Assembly (NCBI RefSeq): GCF_900112425.1
Contig: NZ_FOLP01000006.1
Location: 1 to 64,000 of the forward strand
Length of the DNA: 64,000 nucleotides
Direction: 5' to 3'
From: Variovorax sp. OK212
GTDB taxonomy: Bacteria > Pseudomonadota > Gammaproteobacteria > Burkholderiales > Burkholderiaceae_C
Of the stretch, positions 46,482-55,500 are shown in pieces. The stretch's first letter is position 1, and each line of letters starts with the position of its first letter. The notes under the pieces were generated by a model, which saw only the letters and a program-made list of their open reading frames with translations, was not told the origin of the DNA and searched no databases. Both the position numbers and the translations under genes were made by a program.

Positions 46482-46510
46482 CCGCAGCCCCTCGCGGGGA
46501 AGCGAGAAAG

Positions 46511-46537
46511 AAAAAGCCGGGCAATGCCCGGCTTTTT
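46511..46537. terminator. Bidirectional Rho-independent terminator
   Basis: The stem GCCGGGC/GCCCGGC with an AAT loop is flanked by AAAAA on the left and TTTTT on the right, so it can end transcription from both the lipoprotein gene and the convergent isomerase gene. Confidence 0.9.
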
Positions 46538-46561
46538 CATTGGCGCCCGCAGATGGTGTCG

Positions 46562-47086
46562 TCAGTGCAGCGTCTGGTTGCCCGGCGCCATTGGTGCCAC
46601 CTTGAAGAAGCCCGTGCCCGCCGAGCCGCGGCCCACTTCTTCCTCCGTGGCTTCGCGCACCGAGCGCACCGTGATGTCGAGCCGGATCGCGATGCCCGCG
46701 AGCGGATGGTTGCCGTCGAGCACCAGGTGGTCGGGGTAGACCTCGGCCACCGTGTAGATCGTGTCCCGCGGGATCGCCTCGTTCACGCCCTTGGGCAGGG
46801 CGGAGCCGTCGAAGGTCATGCCTTCTTCTGTGCCTTCGGGGAAGAGCGAGCGCGGCTCGAGAAACAGCAACTGGTCGTTGAAGTCGCCGAAGCCCTGCTC
46901 GGGTTCGACCTGCAGCTGCACCCGTGCGCCGGGCTCATGGCCCTGCAGGGCGGCCTCGATCACGTCGAAGAGATCGTCGCCGCCGACCAGGAATTCAACC
47001 GGTTCGTCGAGCACGTCCAGCACGTCGCCGAGCGTGTCTTTCATTGTCCAGGTCAAGCCGACCACGCATTGTTCAGAGATTTCCAT
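46562..47086 (-). CDS. FKBP-type peptidyl-prolyl isomerase (SlyD/FkpB-like)
   Basis: The 174-residue isomerase has the FKBP insert-in-flap arrangement: L-D-E-P-V-E-F-L-V-G-G-D-D-L-F-D near residue 30, G-E-P-type E-P-E-Q-G-F-G-D, and D-G-N-H-P-L-A-G, which is diagnostic of SlyD-like FKBPs. The histidine-rich metal-binding tail of E. coli SlyD is absent. It is divergent from roxA with only 14 bp between start codons, so each promoter must overlap the other gene. Confidence 0.9.
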   Translation of the reverse strand: MEISEQCVVGLTWTMKDTLGDVLDVLDEPVEFLVGGDDLFDVIEAALQGHEPGARVQLQVEPEQGFGDFNDQLLFLEPRSLFPEGTEEGMTFDGSALPKGVNEAIPRDTIYTVAEVYPDHLVLDGNHPLAGIAIRLDITVRSVREATEEEVGRGSAGTGFFKVAPMAPGNQTLH

Positions 47087-47100
47087 TGCAGAATTCTCCC

Positions 47101-48243
47101 ATGGAGATTACACAACCGCTGCCGTTGCTCGGCGGCCTGAGCGCCGCGCAGTTCATGCGGCGGTACTGGCAGAAGAAACCCTTACTCGTCCGTCAGGCGA
47201 TACCCGACATGGTGCCACCGATCGAGCGCGGCGAGTTGTTCGCGCTGGCCGAACGCGAGGACGTCGAGTCGCGGCTGATCCGGCATGGCAAGTCCGGCTG
47301 GTCCCTGAAGCACGGCCCGCTGGCCCGCCGGGCCCTGCCACCTCTGAAGCAGGCCGCCTGGACGCTGCTGGTGCAGGGCGTCGACCTGCACCATGACGGC
47401 ATCCACGAACTGCTGCGCCAGTTCCGCTTCCTGCCCGACGCGCGCCTGGACGACCTGATGATCAGCTACGCGAGCGACACCGGCGGCGTGGGCGCGCATT
47501 TCGACAGTTACGACGTGTTTCTGCTGCAGGCGCACGGCCGCCGCCGCTGGTCCATCGGCAAGCAGAGCGACCTGCGGCTGCAGCCCGGCGTGCCGCTGAA
47601 GATCCTCGAGAACTTCGAGCCCGAGCAGACCTTCGTGCTCGAGCCCGGCGACATGCTCTACCTGCCGCCGCGCTACGCGCACGACGGCGTGGCCGTGGGC
47701 GACGACTGCATGACGTATTCCATCGGCCTGCGTTCGTCGGCACTGGGCGAGCTGGGCGCCGACCTGCTCGCGCGCATGTCGCAGGCCTACGCGGAAGACC
47801 TCGAGGACGCCGGCCCCGCCGAGCTCGCGCGCTACCGCGACCCGTCGCAGCCGGCCGTCGATGCGCCGGCCCGCATGCCCGCCGCGCTGCAGGGCTTCGC
47901 GCGCAAGGCCGTGGAGGCCGCGCTGCGCGACGCCGATGCGGTCGACCGCGCGCTCGGTGAATCGCTCACCGAGCCCAAGGCCAACGTGTGGTTCGGCGAG
48001 GGCGGCGAGATGCCCGAGGCACCGCGGCGCGCGGCGCTCGACCGCCGCACGCGCATGCTCTACGACGATCGCCACATCTACATCAACGGCGAGAGCTTTC
48101 GCGCCGGCGGCGCCGATGCCACGCTGATGCGCAAGCTGGCCGACCAGCGCGCGCTGGGTGCGCGCGAACTCGCGCGCGCGAGCGAAGGCGCGCTCGCGTT
48201 GCTCGACGAGTGGTGCGAGGCAGGGTGGCTCCATGCCGAATGA
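47101..48243 (+). CDS. roxA: JmjC cupin ribosomal protein arginine/histidine oxygenase (YcfD/RoxA-like)
   Basis: The 380-residue 2-oxoglutarate/Fe(II) oxygenase has the iron ligands His133, Asp135 and His194 (H-F-D and Y-A-H-D). W-Q-K-K-P-L-L-V-R-Q near the start is typical of the YcfD/NO66 family, which hydroxylates ribosomal protein L16 on arginine. A C-terminal winged-helix-like domain follows. The ATG at 47101 is chosen because it matches the family N-terminus. It overlaps the next gene by 11 bp. Confidence 0.9.
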   Translation: MEITQPLPLLGGLSAAQFMRRYWQKKPLLVRQAIPDMVPPIERGELFALAEREDVESRLIRHGKSGWSLKHGPLARRALPPLKQAAWTLLVQGVDLHHDGIHELLRQFRFLPDARLDDLMISYASDTGGVGAHFDSYDVFLLQAHGRRRWSIGKQSDLRLQPGVPLKILENFEPEQTFVLEPGDMLYLPPRYAHDGVAVGDDCMTYSIGLRSSALGELGADLLARMSQAYAEDLEDAGPAELARYRDPSQPAVDAPARMPAALQGFARKAVEAALRDADAVDRALGESLTEPKANVWFGEGGEMPEAPRRAALDRRTRMLYDDRHIYINGESFRAGGADATLMRKLADQRALGARELARASEGALALLDEWCEAGWLHAE

Positions 48244-48736
48244 AGACCCGGCGGCGGCGTTGAGCGAAGGGCGCTTCGACGGCCGCGAGGCCTTCGACAC
48301 GGTCCTTCGCGGCGCGCTGTCGGCCGCGGCACAGCAAGGCTGGAAGGAGATCGTCTTCAGCGACCCCGACTTCGCCGACTGGCCGCTGGGCGAGCGCGCC
48401 AGCATCGAGGCCCTGCAGGCCTGGTCGGCGAGCGGTCGGCGCCTGGTGCTGCTGGCGCAGCGCTTCGACGTGCTCGAGCGCGCGCATGCGCGCTTCGTGC
48501 CCTGGCGGCGCATGTGGGACCACATCATCGAATGCCGCGCCACCGGCAAGGCCCCGGGCGCCGAAGTGCCCAGCGCCATCTGGACGCCCACATGGTTCGT
48601 GCATCGCATCGACCCCGAGCGCAGCCGGGGCGTGAGCGGCACCGACGCCGCATCGCGCCGCGCGTTGCGCGAGACCATCGACGAGTGCTGGCGCCTCGCG
48701 CGGCCCGCCTTTCCCGCATCGACGCTCGGCTTGTAA
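48233..48736 (+). CDS. Conserved protein of unknown function, downstream of roxA
   Basis: The 167-residue soluble protein has no signal or hydrophobic helix. It is Trp/Arg rich and carries S-D-P-D-F-A-D-W-P-L-G-E, then A-R-F-V-P-W-R-R-M-W-D-H. I do not recognise the family. It overlaps roxA by 11 bp and so is translated with it; the pairing suggests a related role, but there is no evidence for what. Confidence 0.82.
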   Translation: MPNEDPAAALSEGRFDGREAFDTVLRGALSAAAQQGWKEIVFSDPDFADWPLGERASIEALQAWSASGRRLVLLAQRFDVLERAHARFVPWRRMWDHIIECRATGKAPGAEVPSAIWTPTWFVHRIDPERSRGVSGTDAASRRALRETIDECWRLARPAFPASTLGL

Positions 48737-48830
48737 GCCAATGCCGCGAATGCGGCCCTCAGACACATTCGCTCCGGAATGCAGGTCTAGAATTTTTTCG
48801 TTCCAGACCTTCATTGCCAAAGGAGATTCC

Positions 48831-49097
48831 ATGAAGAAGTCAACGTCCGTCCTGGTTGCCTCGCTGATTGCCGCTGCCGCGCTCGTCGCCTGCGGAAAGA
48901 AGGAGGACGCCGCGCCGGCGGTTGTGACGCCGCCTCCTGCGCCCGTGACCGAACCCGCACCGGCGCCTGCCGCACCGGCCGCCGCGCCTTCCGCCGACTC
49001 GGGCGCGATGGCACCGGCGCCAGGCGCTTCGTCGGCACTCGATGCCGCGAACGCAGCCACCGAGGCCGCGAAGAAGAACGAAGCGCCCAAGCAGTAA
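48831..49097 (+). CDS. Small Ala/Pro-rich lipoprotein
   Basis: The 88-residue protein has a signal peptide with lipobox L-V-A-C and then a low-complexity Ala/Pro/Glu-rich mature part. It looks like the hypothetical lipoproteins common in Comamonadaceae. AAGGAGATTCC precedes the ATG. A clear terminator follows at 49124. Confidence 0.78.
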   Translation: MKKSTSVLVASLIAAAALVACGKKEDAAPAVVTPPPAPVTEPAPAPAAPAAAPSADSGAMAPAPGASSALDAANAATEAAKKNEAPKQ

Positions 49098-49123
49098 GAG
49101 CTGCCAGGCATCCGCCATGAAGA

Positions 49124-49149
49124 AAGCCGCCATGAGGCGGCTTTTTTTC
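49124..49149. terminator. Rho-independent terminator
   Basis: The stem AAGCCGCC/GGCGGCTT with an ATGA loop is followed by a T-run (49142-49148). The left A's also let it act for the convergent hydrolase gene. Confidence 0.9.
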
Positions 49150-49183
49150 GTGGCATCGGGCCCGCTGTTTCAGTCGGCTCGAC

Positions 49184-49960
49184 TCACACGTCGAGCCAGG
49201 GTGAGCCCTCGGCCGCGGTGGCGGTGAGCATCTCGGCCTCTTCGCCGCCCAATGCCTCGGCCATCATCCGGCGCACGATCTCGGGCCGGTTGTTCTGTTC
49301 GCTCAGGTGCGCCGCGACCACGTGCCGCAAACCGTCGTGCAACACGGCGCGCGCGATCTCCGCCGCGGCCGTGTTCGACAGGTGCCCGTAGTTGCCGCCC
49401 ACGCGATGCTTCAGGAAGGCAGGGTAGGCCGAGTTGGCCAGCAGGTCGCTGTCGTGGTTGAACTCGAGCAGCAGCGCGTGCACGCCGCTCAGGCGGGCCA
49501 GCACATGGGCCGTGGCATGCCCGAGGTCGGTGAGCACGCCGAGCGTGCGATTGCCGTCGGTGCAACGCAGCTGCAAGGGCTCGCGCGCGTCATGCGGCAC
49601 GGTGAAGGGCTGCACGCCGATGTCGCCGACCGCAAACTCCGCATCGTCGCGCGCCAGGTTCAGCATGCCTTCGAAATCGCGCCCGCCCGTGGCGAGCCAC
49701 GTGCCTTCGCTCATCCAGACGGGAATGCGGTTGCGGCGAGCGAGCGAATGGGCACAGCCGATGTGGTCGCCATGCTCGTGGGTCACGAAGACCGCATCGA
49801 TGTCGCCGGCGACCAGGCCCGCTTGTGCGAGCCGCAGGTCGAGTTGCTTGAGGCCGAAGCCGCAGTCGACCAGAAGGCGGGAGGTGCGGCCGGCGCTGGT
49901 CGCTTCGACCAGCGCGGCATTGCCCGTGCTGCCGCTGCCGAGGCTTCGGAAGCGGAGCAT
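49184..49960 (-). CDS. Metallo-beta-lactamase-fold hydrolase (YycJ/RNase Z-like)
   Basis: The 258-residue enzyme has the MBL motif T-H-E-H-G-D-H (two-metal site) and a later H-L-S pair. F-R-S-L-G-S-G-S-T-G-N-A near the start is typical of YycJ-like proteins, some of which act as 5'-exonucleases in mismatch repair. It ends the minus-strand run and lies 5 bp downstream of bamC, so it is probably in its transcript. Confidence 0.88.
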   Translation of the reverse strand: MLRFRSLGSGSTGNAALVEATSAGRTSRLLVDCGFGLKQLDLRLAQAGLVAGDIDAVFVTHEHGDHIGCAHSLARRNRIPVWMSEGTWLATGGRDFEGMLNLARDDAEFAVGDIGVQPFTVPHDAREPLQLRCTDGNRTLGVLTDLGHATAHVLARLSGVHALLLEFNHDSDLLANSAYPAFLKHRVGGNYGHLSNTAAAEIARAVLHDGLRHVVAAHLSEQNNRPEIVRRMMAEALGGEEAEMLTATAAEGSPWLDV

Positions 49961-49965
49961 GCGGG

Positions 49966-51045
49966 TTACTTCAGGTCGTCTGCGATGACCTTGACGATGC
50001 GCTCGGCGTTGGCCGATGCGACCGGTGCGCCGGCATCGTTGAGCACCGACACCGTCGAGGCTTCGCCCTGGCTCTTGACCGAGATGCGGAACTTGATCGG
50101 TGCTTCGTCCTTGGGCGAGCCGCTGAACAGCTTGCCGAAGAAGCCGGGCTCCTTCTTGTCGGGGTTCGGCGTCACGTAGCGCACGTAGTACACGCCAGCG
50201 CTGCGGTCGCGGTCTTCCACGGTGAAGCCGGTGCGGTCGAGCGCCAGGCCGACGCGGCGCCATGCGCGGTCGAAGCCTTCGCTGATCTGCACGACCGGCT
50301 GGCCGCCGACGTTGGCGACAGTGGCGGTCCTGGTCGGGGCGGTGGTGGCCGCCAGGATCTTCGACTGCTCCTGCGACACGCCGAGCTTGACCATCAGGCG
50401 GCGCAGGAATTCGGTCTCGAGTTCAGGGTCGCTCGGACGCGGCTGCCACACGGTCTGGTCCTGGCGCGAGTTGTTGTAGACCTCCTGCATGCCGCGGTGG
50501 CTCACGAAGATCTCGGTGCCGGTGGGCGTGCGTTCCAGGCGGGTGCGGAAGCGGTCGAGTTCGCCGGTCGAGTAGACCGAGTCGACCAGCTTGCCCAGCG
50601 TGCCGCGGATGATGTCCTGCGGCAGCTTGGCGCGGTTCTCGGCCCAGTCGGTTTCCATGATGCCCAGGTTGCGCTGCTCGGTGGTCAGCAGGAAACCGCT
50701 TTCCTGCCAGAAGTCCTTCACCGGGTCCCAGAGCTGGTCGGGCGAGCGGTTGATGACGATCCAGCGCTGCGTGCCCGAGCGCTCCATGCGCACGTCGCCG
50801 AGGGTGCTCACGGCAGTGGGCACGCCCGGTGCGTTGGCCACGCCGGCCTGGTAGGCGTTGGCGGTCACGGCGCCGCCGGGGACGGCGTAGCGGTTGTCGC
50901 GCGACAGCTGGGACAGGTCAGGCGGGACCTCGAGCGTCGGGGCCTTGCCGGCGCTCTTGTAGTCGATCTTGTCGCTCTCGAGGACGGAGCAGGCGGCGAG
51001 GCTGGCAACGAGGGCCAGCAGTGCAAGTCGCGAAAGGTTCTTCAA
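49966..51045 (-). CDS. bamC: Outer membrane protein assembly factor BamC
   Basis: The 359-residue lipoprotein has a signal peptide with lipobox L-A-A-C (Cys19). The BamC N-terminal unstructured segment (D-K-I-D-Y-K-S-A-G-K-A-P-T-L-E-V-P-P-D-L) contacts BamD and is followed by two helix-grip domains. It works in the Bam complex folding outer membrane beta-barrels. It starts with TTG. dapA lies 138 bp upstream, the usual order. Confidence 0.94.
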   Translation of the reverse strand: MKNLSRLALLALVASLAACSVLESDKIDYKSAGKAPTLEVPPDLSQLSRDNRYAVPGGAVTANAYQAGVANAPGVPTAVSTLGDVRMERSGTQRWIVINRSPDQLWDPVKDFWQESGFLLTTEQRNLGIMETDWAENRAKLPQDIIRGTLGKLVDSVYSTGELDRFRTRLERTPTGTEIFVSHRGMQEVYNNSRQDQTVWQPRPSDPELETEFLRRLMVKLGVSQEQSKILAATTAPTRTATVANVGGQPVVQISEGFDRAWRRVGLALDRTGFTVEDRDRSAGVYYVRYVTPNPDKKEPGFFGKLFSGSPKDEAPIKFRISVKSQGEASTVSVLNDAGAPVASANAERIVKVIADDLK

Positions 51046-51183
51046 CGTCTTCTTCCTTGTTGGAATGGTTCGGTCAATCTAGGGGCCGCAGTGCCCGCCC
51101 TCTCTGAGCACGGTTCGGGCAAAAGGTTGCTTAACCTTGCTGCGGCCAGGGAAAAGGCAGGTCCGGAACGGGTGCGGAAGCGC

Positions 51184-52074
<891 letters not shown>

Positions 52075-52153
52075 GGGGGAATCTCTTTGTCGGTGGACGA
52101 AAGCGCCGATTCTACTTACTCCGGGGCCCCGCCAGACAGCCGCCCCGGCCCCC

Positions 52154-52723
52154 TCAGTTTCCCTTAAGGAGGTGGCGGGGCGCCGCCGCGGCGGCTTCCA
52201 GGGCGGGCCGCACGGCCGCAATGCGCTGCACGAAGCGGGCCGGTTCGGCCATGAACCCGTCCTCGTAGGCCACCGCGCGCAAGCCCGCACAGGCCGCGAG
52301 CAACTCGCCGGGCTGCAGCAGGAAATCGGGCCGCGAGGGCTTGCCGACGCTCTCGTTGCCCGCTGCGAAGGTCTCGTAGAGCAGCACGCCGCCGGGCGCC
52401 ACGGCGGCCACGATGTCGGCCATGCGCGCGCGCCAGAGGTAGTTGGTGACGACCACCGCGCCGAAGACCTGTCCGGCGAAGGGCCAGGCGCCCGACTCGA
52501 TGTCCGCCTCGACGGTGCGCCCGAAGGCCCCCGCCGTCGCCAGCGCCTCGGCCGAGCGGTCGACCCCGGTCACCGCGTGCCCCCGGCCGGCGAACCACCG
52601 CATGTGGCGCCCGGCGCCGCAGGCCACGTCGAGCACGGTGGCCTCGGGCGCCAGCAGGTGTGACCAGCGGACCACCCATTCGGAGGGCGCGGACAGGCCG
52701 TGGACCGGCGCAAGCTCTTTCAT
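52154..52723 (-). CDS. SAM-dependent methyltransferase (class I)
   Basis: The 189-residue protein has the SAM motif V-L-D-V-A-C-G-A-G-R-H, then acidic G-V-D-R-S and V-V-T-N-Y-L-W. The family has many substrates; a small-molecule or tellurite-type methyltransferase is possible, but the target is unknown. Upstream of its start lies an octanucleotide repeat (52743-52803) and a small membrane protein gene. It lies 79 bp upstream of dapA on the same strand. Confidence 0.88.
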   Translation of the reverse strand: MKELAPVHGLSAPSEWVVRWSHLLAPEATVLDVACGAGRHMRWFAGRGHAVTGVDRSAEALATAGAFGRTVEADIESGAWPFAGQVFGAVVVTNYLWRARMADIVAAVAPGGVLLYETFAAGNESVGKPSRPDFLLQPGELLAACAGLRAVAYEDGFMAEPARFVQRIAAVRPALEAAAAAPRHLLKGN

Positions 52724-52742
52724 TTCAATCGGACCTTCAGGC

Positions 52743-52803
52743 TTCAGGGGTTCAGGGGTTCAGGGGTTCAGGGATTCAGGGATTCAGGGGTTCAGGGATT
52801 CAG
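52743..52803. repeat. Octanucleotide tandem repeat TTCAGGG(G/A), seven copies plus part
   Basis: Seven 8-bp units (TTCAGGGG four times and TTCAGGGA three times) plus TTCAG run from 52743 to 52803. They lie 20-80 bp upstream of the methyltransferase start, and the last partial unit contains the stop codon of the 46-residue protein gene. The unit length is not a multiple of three, so copy-number change outside coding sequence alters spacing only. Confidence 0.95.
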
Positions 52804-52940
52804 AAACACGACCAGATCTGGTCGACCAGCGTCACCAGGAACGCCGGGTGCACGTACATCGCGAACACGCCGCCCAGCACCGCCGCCGCGGCGGCAAGCC
52901 AGCCGGCGTGGACGATGTGCTGGCGCCGTTGCGGTGTCAT
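52800..52940 (-). CDS. Small (46-residue) membrane protein
   Basis: The short frame starts MTPQRRQHIV and ends in F-L-V-T-L-V-D-Q-I-W-S-C-F. It has one hydrophobic helix (W-L-A-A-A-A-A-V-L-G-G-V-F-A-M-Y-V). The basic N-terminus and a single helix are typical of small bitopic proteins. It lies between an MFS gene (19 bp after its stop) and the repeat, on the same strand. I judge it real from its amphipathic composition and position; the function is unknown. Confidence 0.65.
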   Translation of the reverse strand: MTPQRRQHIVHAGWLAAAAAVLGGVFAMYVHPAFLVTLVDQIWSCF

Positions 52941-52958
52941 GGGCCGGTTGTAGCGCAA

Positions 52959-54182
52959 TCAGCCCGCCGCGCCCAGCGGCTGCGGTGCGCGCGCAATGGC
53001 GTTTTCCTTCACCGGCAGGTTGATCAGCGCCGCGAACACGCCCAGCGCGATCGAGATGTACCAGACGATGTCGTAGCTGCCCGTGGTGTCGTACAGGTAG
53101 CCGCCCAGCCACACGCCCAGGAACGAGCCCACCTGGTGGCTCAGAAACACGAAGCCGCTGAGCATCGACAGATGCGCCACGCCGAAGATGCCCGCCACGA
53201 TGGCGTTGGTGGCCGGCACCGTCGACAGCCACAGGAAGCCCATGGCGGCGGAGAACACGTACACGCTCGTCGGCGAGAGCGGCGCCAGCAGGAACAGCGC
53301 GATCGACACCGCCCGCGCGAAGTAGATCGCCGCGAGGATCTTCCGCTTGGCCAGCTTCTGCCCCAGCAGCCCGACCGTGTACGTGCCGAACACGTTGAAC
53401 AGGCCGATCAGCGCCAGCGCGTAGCCCGCCACCTCGGCCGGCAGCGCGCGGTCGCGCAGGTAGGTCGGCATGTGGATGCCGATGAAGGCGAGCTGGAAGC
53501 CGCAGACGAAGTAGCCCGCCATCAGCAGCCCGAAGCTCGGGTAGCGAAACGCCTCGCCCACAGCCTGCAGCACCGACTGCTCGCGGTGCCCGGCCAGCGC
53601 CGCGGTCTTGGGTTCGCGCAGCCCGAAGGCCAGCGGAATGATCACCAGCACCAGCACCGCCACCACCGCCAGCGCGCTCTGCCAACCCATGCTCCCGATC
53701 AGTCGGCCTTCGATGGGCGCCATCAGGAACTGCCCGAACGAGCCGGCCGCGGCGGCCACGCCCATCGCCCACGAGCGCCGCTCGGCCGGAATCTGCCGCC
53801 CGATCACGCCGTAGATCACCGCGTAGGTCGAGCCCGCCTGCGCCGCACCGATCAGCACGCCGGCGCTCAGCGTGAACAGCAGCGGCGTCGGCGAATGCGC
53901 CATGCCGAACAGCCCCAGCGCATAGAGCACCGAGCCGCCGATCAGCACCCGGAACGCGCCGAAGCGGTCGGCCAGCATGCCCGCGAACACGCCGAAGATG
54001 CCCCAGGAGAGGTTCTGCACGGCCAGCGCGAACGAGAAGGTCTGGCGGCTCCAGTCCTGCGCCTGCGTGATGGGCTGCAGCCAGAGGCCGAAGCCGTGGC
54101 GGATGCCCATGGAGAGCGTGACGATCATCGCCCCGCACAACAGGACTTGCTTGATCGAAAGAGTGGAGGCGGGGGCTTGCAT
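52959..54182 (-). CDS. MFS transporter
   Basis: The 407-residue inner-membrane protein has 12 predicted helices in two halves. The loop M-L-A-D-R-F-G-A-F-R is the MFS motif A. The early S-M-G-I-R-H-G-F-G-L-W-L-Q-P segment and the overall pattern fit the OxlT/monocarboxylate-like branch. The start is ATG at 54182; ATG at 54206 is an alternative. It heads a minus-strand run toward dapA. Confidence 0.9.
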   Translation of the reverse strand: MQAPASTLSIKQVLLCGAMIVTLSMGIRHGFGLWLQPITQAQDWSRQTFSFALAVQNLSWGIFGVFAGMLADRFGAFRVLIGGSVLYALGLFGMAHSPTPLLFTLSAGVLIGAAQAGSTYAVIYGVIGRQIPAERRSWAMGVAAAAGSFGQFLMAPIEGRLIGSMGWQSALAVVAVLVLVIIPLAFGLREPKTAALAGHREQSVLQAVGEAFRYPSFGLLMAGYFVCGFQLAFIGIHMPTYLRDRALPAEVAGYALALIGLFNVFGTYTVGLLGQKLAKRKILAAIYFARAVSIALFLLAPLSPTSVYVFSAAMGFLWLSTVPATNAIVAGIFGVAHLSMLSGFVFLSHQVGSFLGVWLGGYLYDTTGSYDIVWYISIALGVFAALINLPVKENAIARAPQPLGAAG

Positions 54183-54291
54183 GGCGTCGAATGTAGCGAC
54201 TTGCATGCCGCGGCAGGCGTGCGGATGGCCAAAGCCATTGATGATTTCTGGGCGGCATTTCGATGCGCTTTGCGCATCAAAGCCGCCAGGG

Positions 54292-55500
54292 TCAATGCGC
54301 TGTCGCTGTGGTGACAGCACGCGTGCGCGGAAACCCGTGCGCGCAGGCCTTCCAGGCCAGCCACAGCGCGGGCACCAGCAGCACGATCAGCGACCAGGGC
54401 AGCGCGCCCGCGCCCCGGCTCTGCAGCAGCAGGCCGCCGATCAGCCCGCCGCCCGCAATGGCGATGTTCCATGCCGTCACCACCATCGACTGCGCCACGT
54501 CCGCCGCGTCGCCCGCGGCCTGCGCCGAGGCCGTCTGGAACAGCGTGGCTGCCCCGCCGAACGCCACGCCCCACACGGCCACCGCCACGAACACCACCGG
54601 CTGCGAACCCGTGAGCGCGCCCAGCAGCAGCGCGGCCACGGCAAAGGCCGCGGTGCCGGCCAGCACCAGCTCGCGCAGCCAACGGTCGATCAGCACGCCC
54701 GTCACCCAGATGCCCGCCAGCGAGGCCCCGCCGAACACCAGCAGCACCAGGTCGACCCGCGCGCCGAGCCCGGCGTGCGCGAGAAACGGCGCGATGTAGG
54801 TGTAGAGGATGTTGTGCGCCAGCACGAAGGCCAGCATCACCGCCAGCACCGGCCGCACGCCCGGCAGCAGGAAAACGCGCCGCACGCCCTGCTGGCGGCC
54901 CGCCGCCTGGCCGGGGAAGTCGGGCACCTGCCAGCGCACCCAGCCCAGCAGCAGCACCGAGAGCGCCGACATGATCAGGAACGCCGGGCGCCAGCCCACG
55001 CCGTTGCCCAGCAGCGTGCCGGCCGGAATGCCCAGCGACAGCGCCAGCGGCGCGCCCAGCATCGCCACGGCGATCGCGCGGCCCTGCATCGACGGCGCCA
55101 CCATGCGCGCCGCCTGCCCGGCCAGCAGCGCCCACAGCAGCCCGGCGAACACGCCCGCGAAGAAGCGCGCGACCAGCGTCAGCGCGTAGCCGTGCGACAG
55201 CGCGGTGACCGTGTTGACGATCGCGAAGCCGCCGATGGCCAGCAGCAGCAAGGGCCGGCGGCGCCAGCTGCGCGTGAAGGCCACCAGCGGAATGGCCGCC
55301 ACCAGCGAGCCGATGGCGTACACCGTCACCAGCTGGCCGACCAGTGCGGGCGTGACGCCCAGGCTCGCGCCGATCTGCGGCAGCAGGCCGGCGGGCATGG
55401 CCTCGGTCAGCACCGTGATGAAGCCGGCGGCGGCCAGCGCGAGCAGGCCCAGCAGCGGCAGCCCGGCCTCCGGGCGATGGGGTGTGTTCTTTTCATGCAT
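54292..55500 (-). CDS. MFS transporter, Bcr/AraJ-like
   Basis: The 402-residue inner-membrane protein has 12 helices; its beginning F-I-T-V-L-T-E-A-M-P-A-G-L-L-P-Q-I and F-T-R-S-W-R-R-R-P motif A are typical of sugar-efflux/AraJ-type MFS exporters. It overlaps the end of the serine hydrolase gene by 8 bp on the same strand, so the two are co-transcribed behind the LysR gene's divergent promoter. A drug or metabolite may be exported and/or hydrolysed by the pair (inference). Confidence 0.9.
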   Translation of the reverse strand: MHEKNTPHRPEAGLPLLGLLALAAAGFITVLTEAMPAGLLPQIGASLGVTPALVGQLVTVYAIGSLVAAIPLVAFTRSWRRRPLLLLAIGGFAIVNTVTALSHGYALTLVARFFAGVFAGLLWALLAGQAARMVAPSMQGRAIAVAMLGAPLALSLGIPAGTLLGNGVGWRPAFLIMSALSVLLLGWVRWQVPDFPGQAAGRQQGVRRVFLLPGVRPVLAVMLAFVLAHNILYTYIAPFLAHAGLGARVDLVLLVFGGASLAGIWVTGVLIDRWLRELVLAGTAAFAVAALLLGALTGSQPVVFVAVAVWGVAFGGAATLFQTASAQAAGDAADVAQSMVVTAWNIAIAGGGLIGGLLLQSRGAGALPWSLIVLLVPALWLAWKACAHGFPRTRAVTTATAH

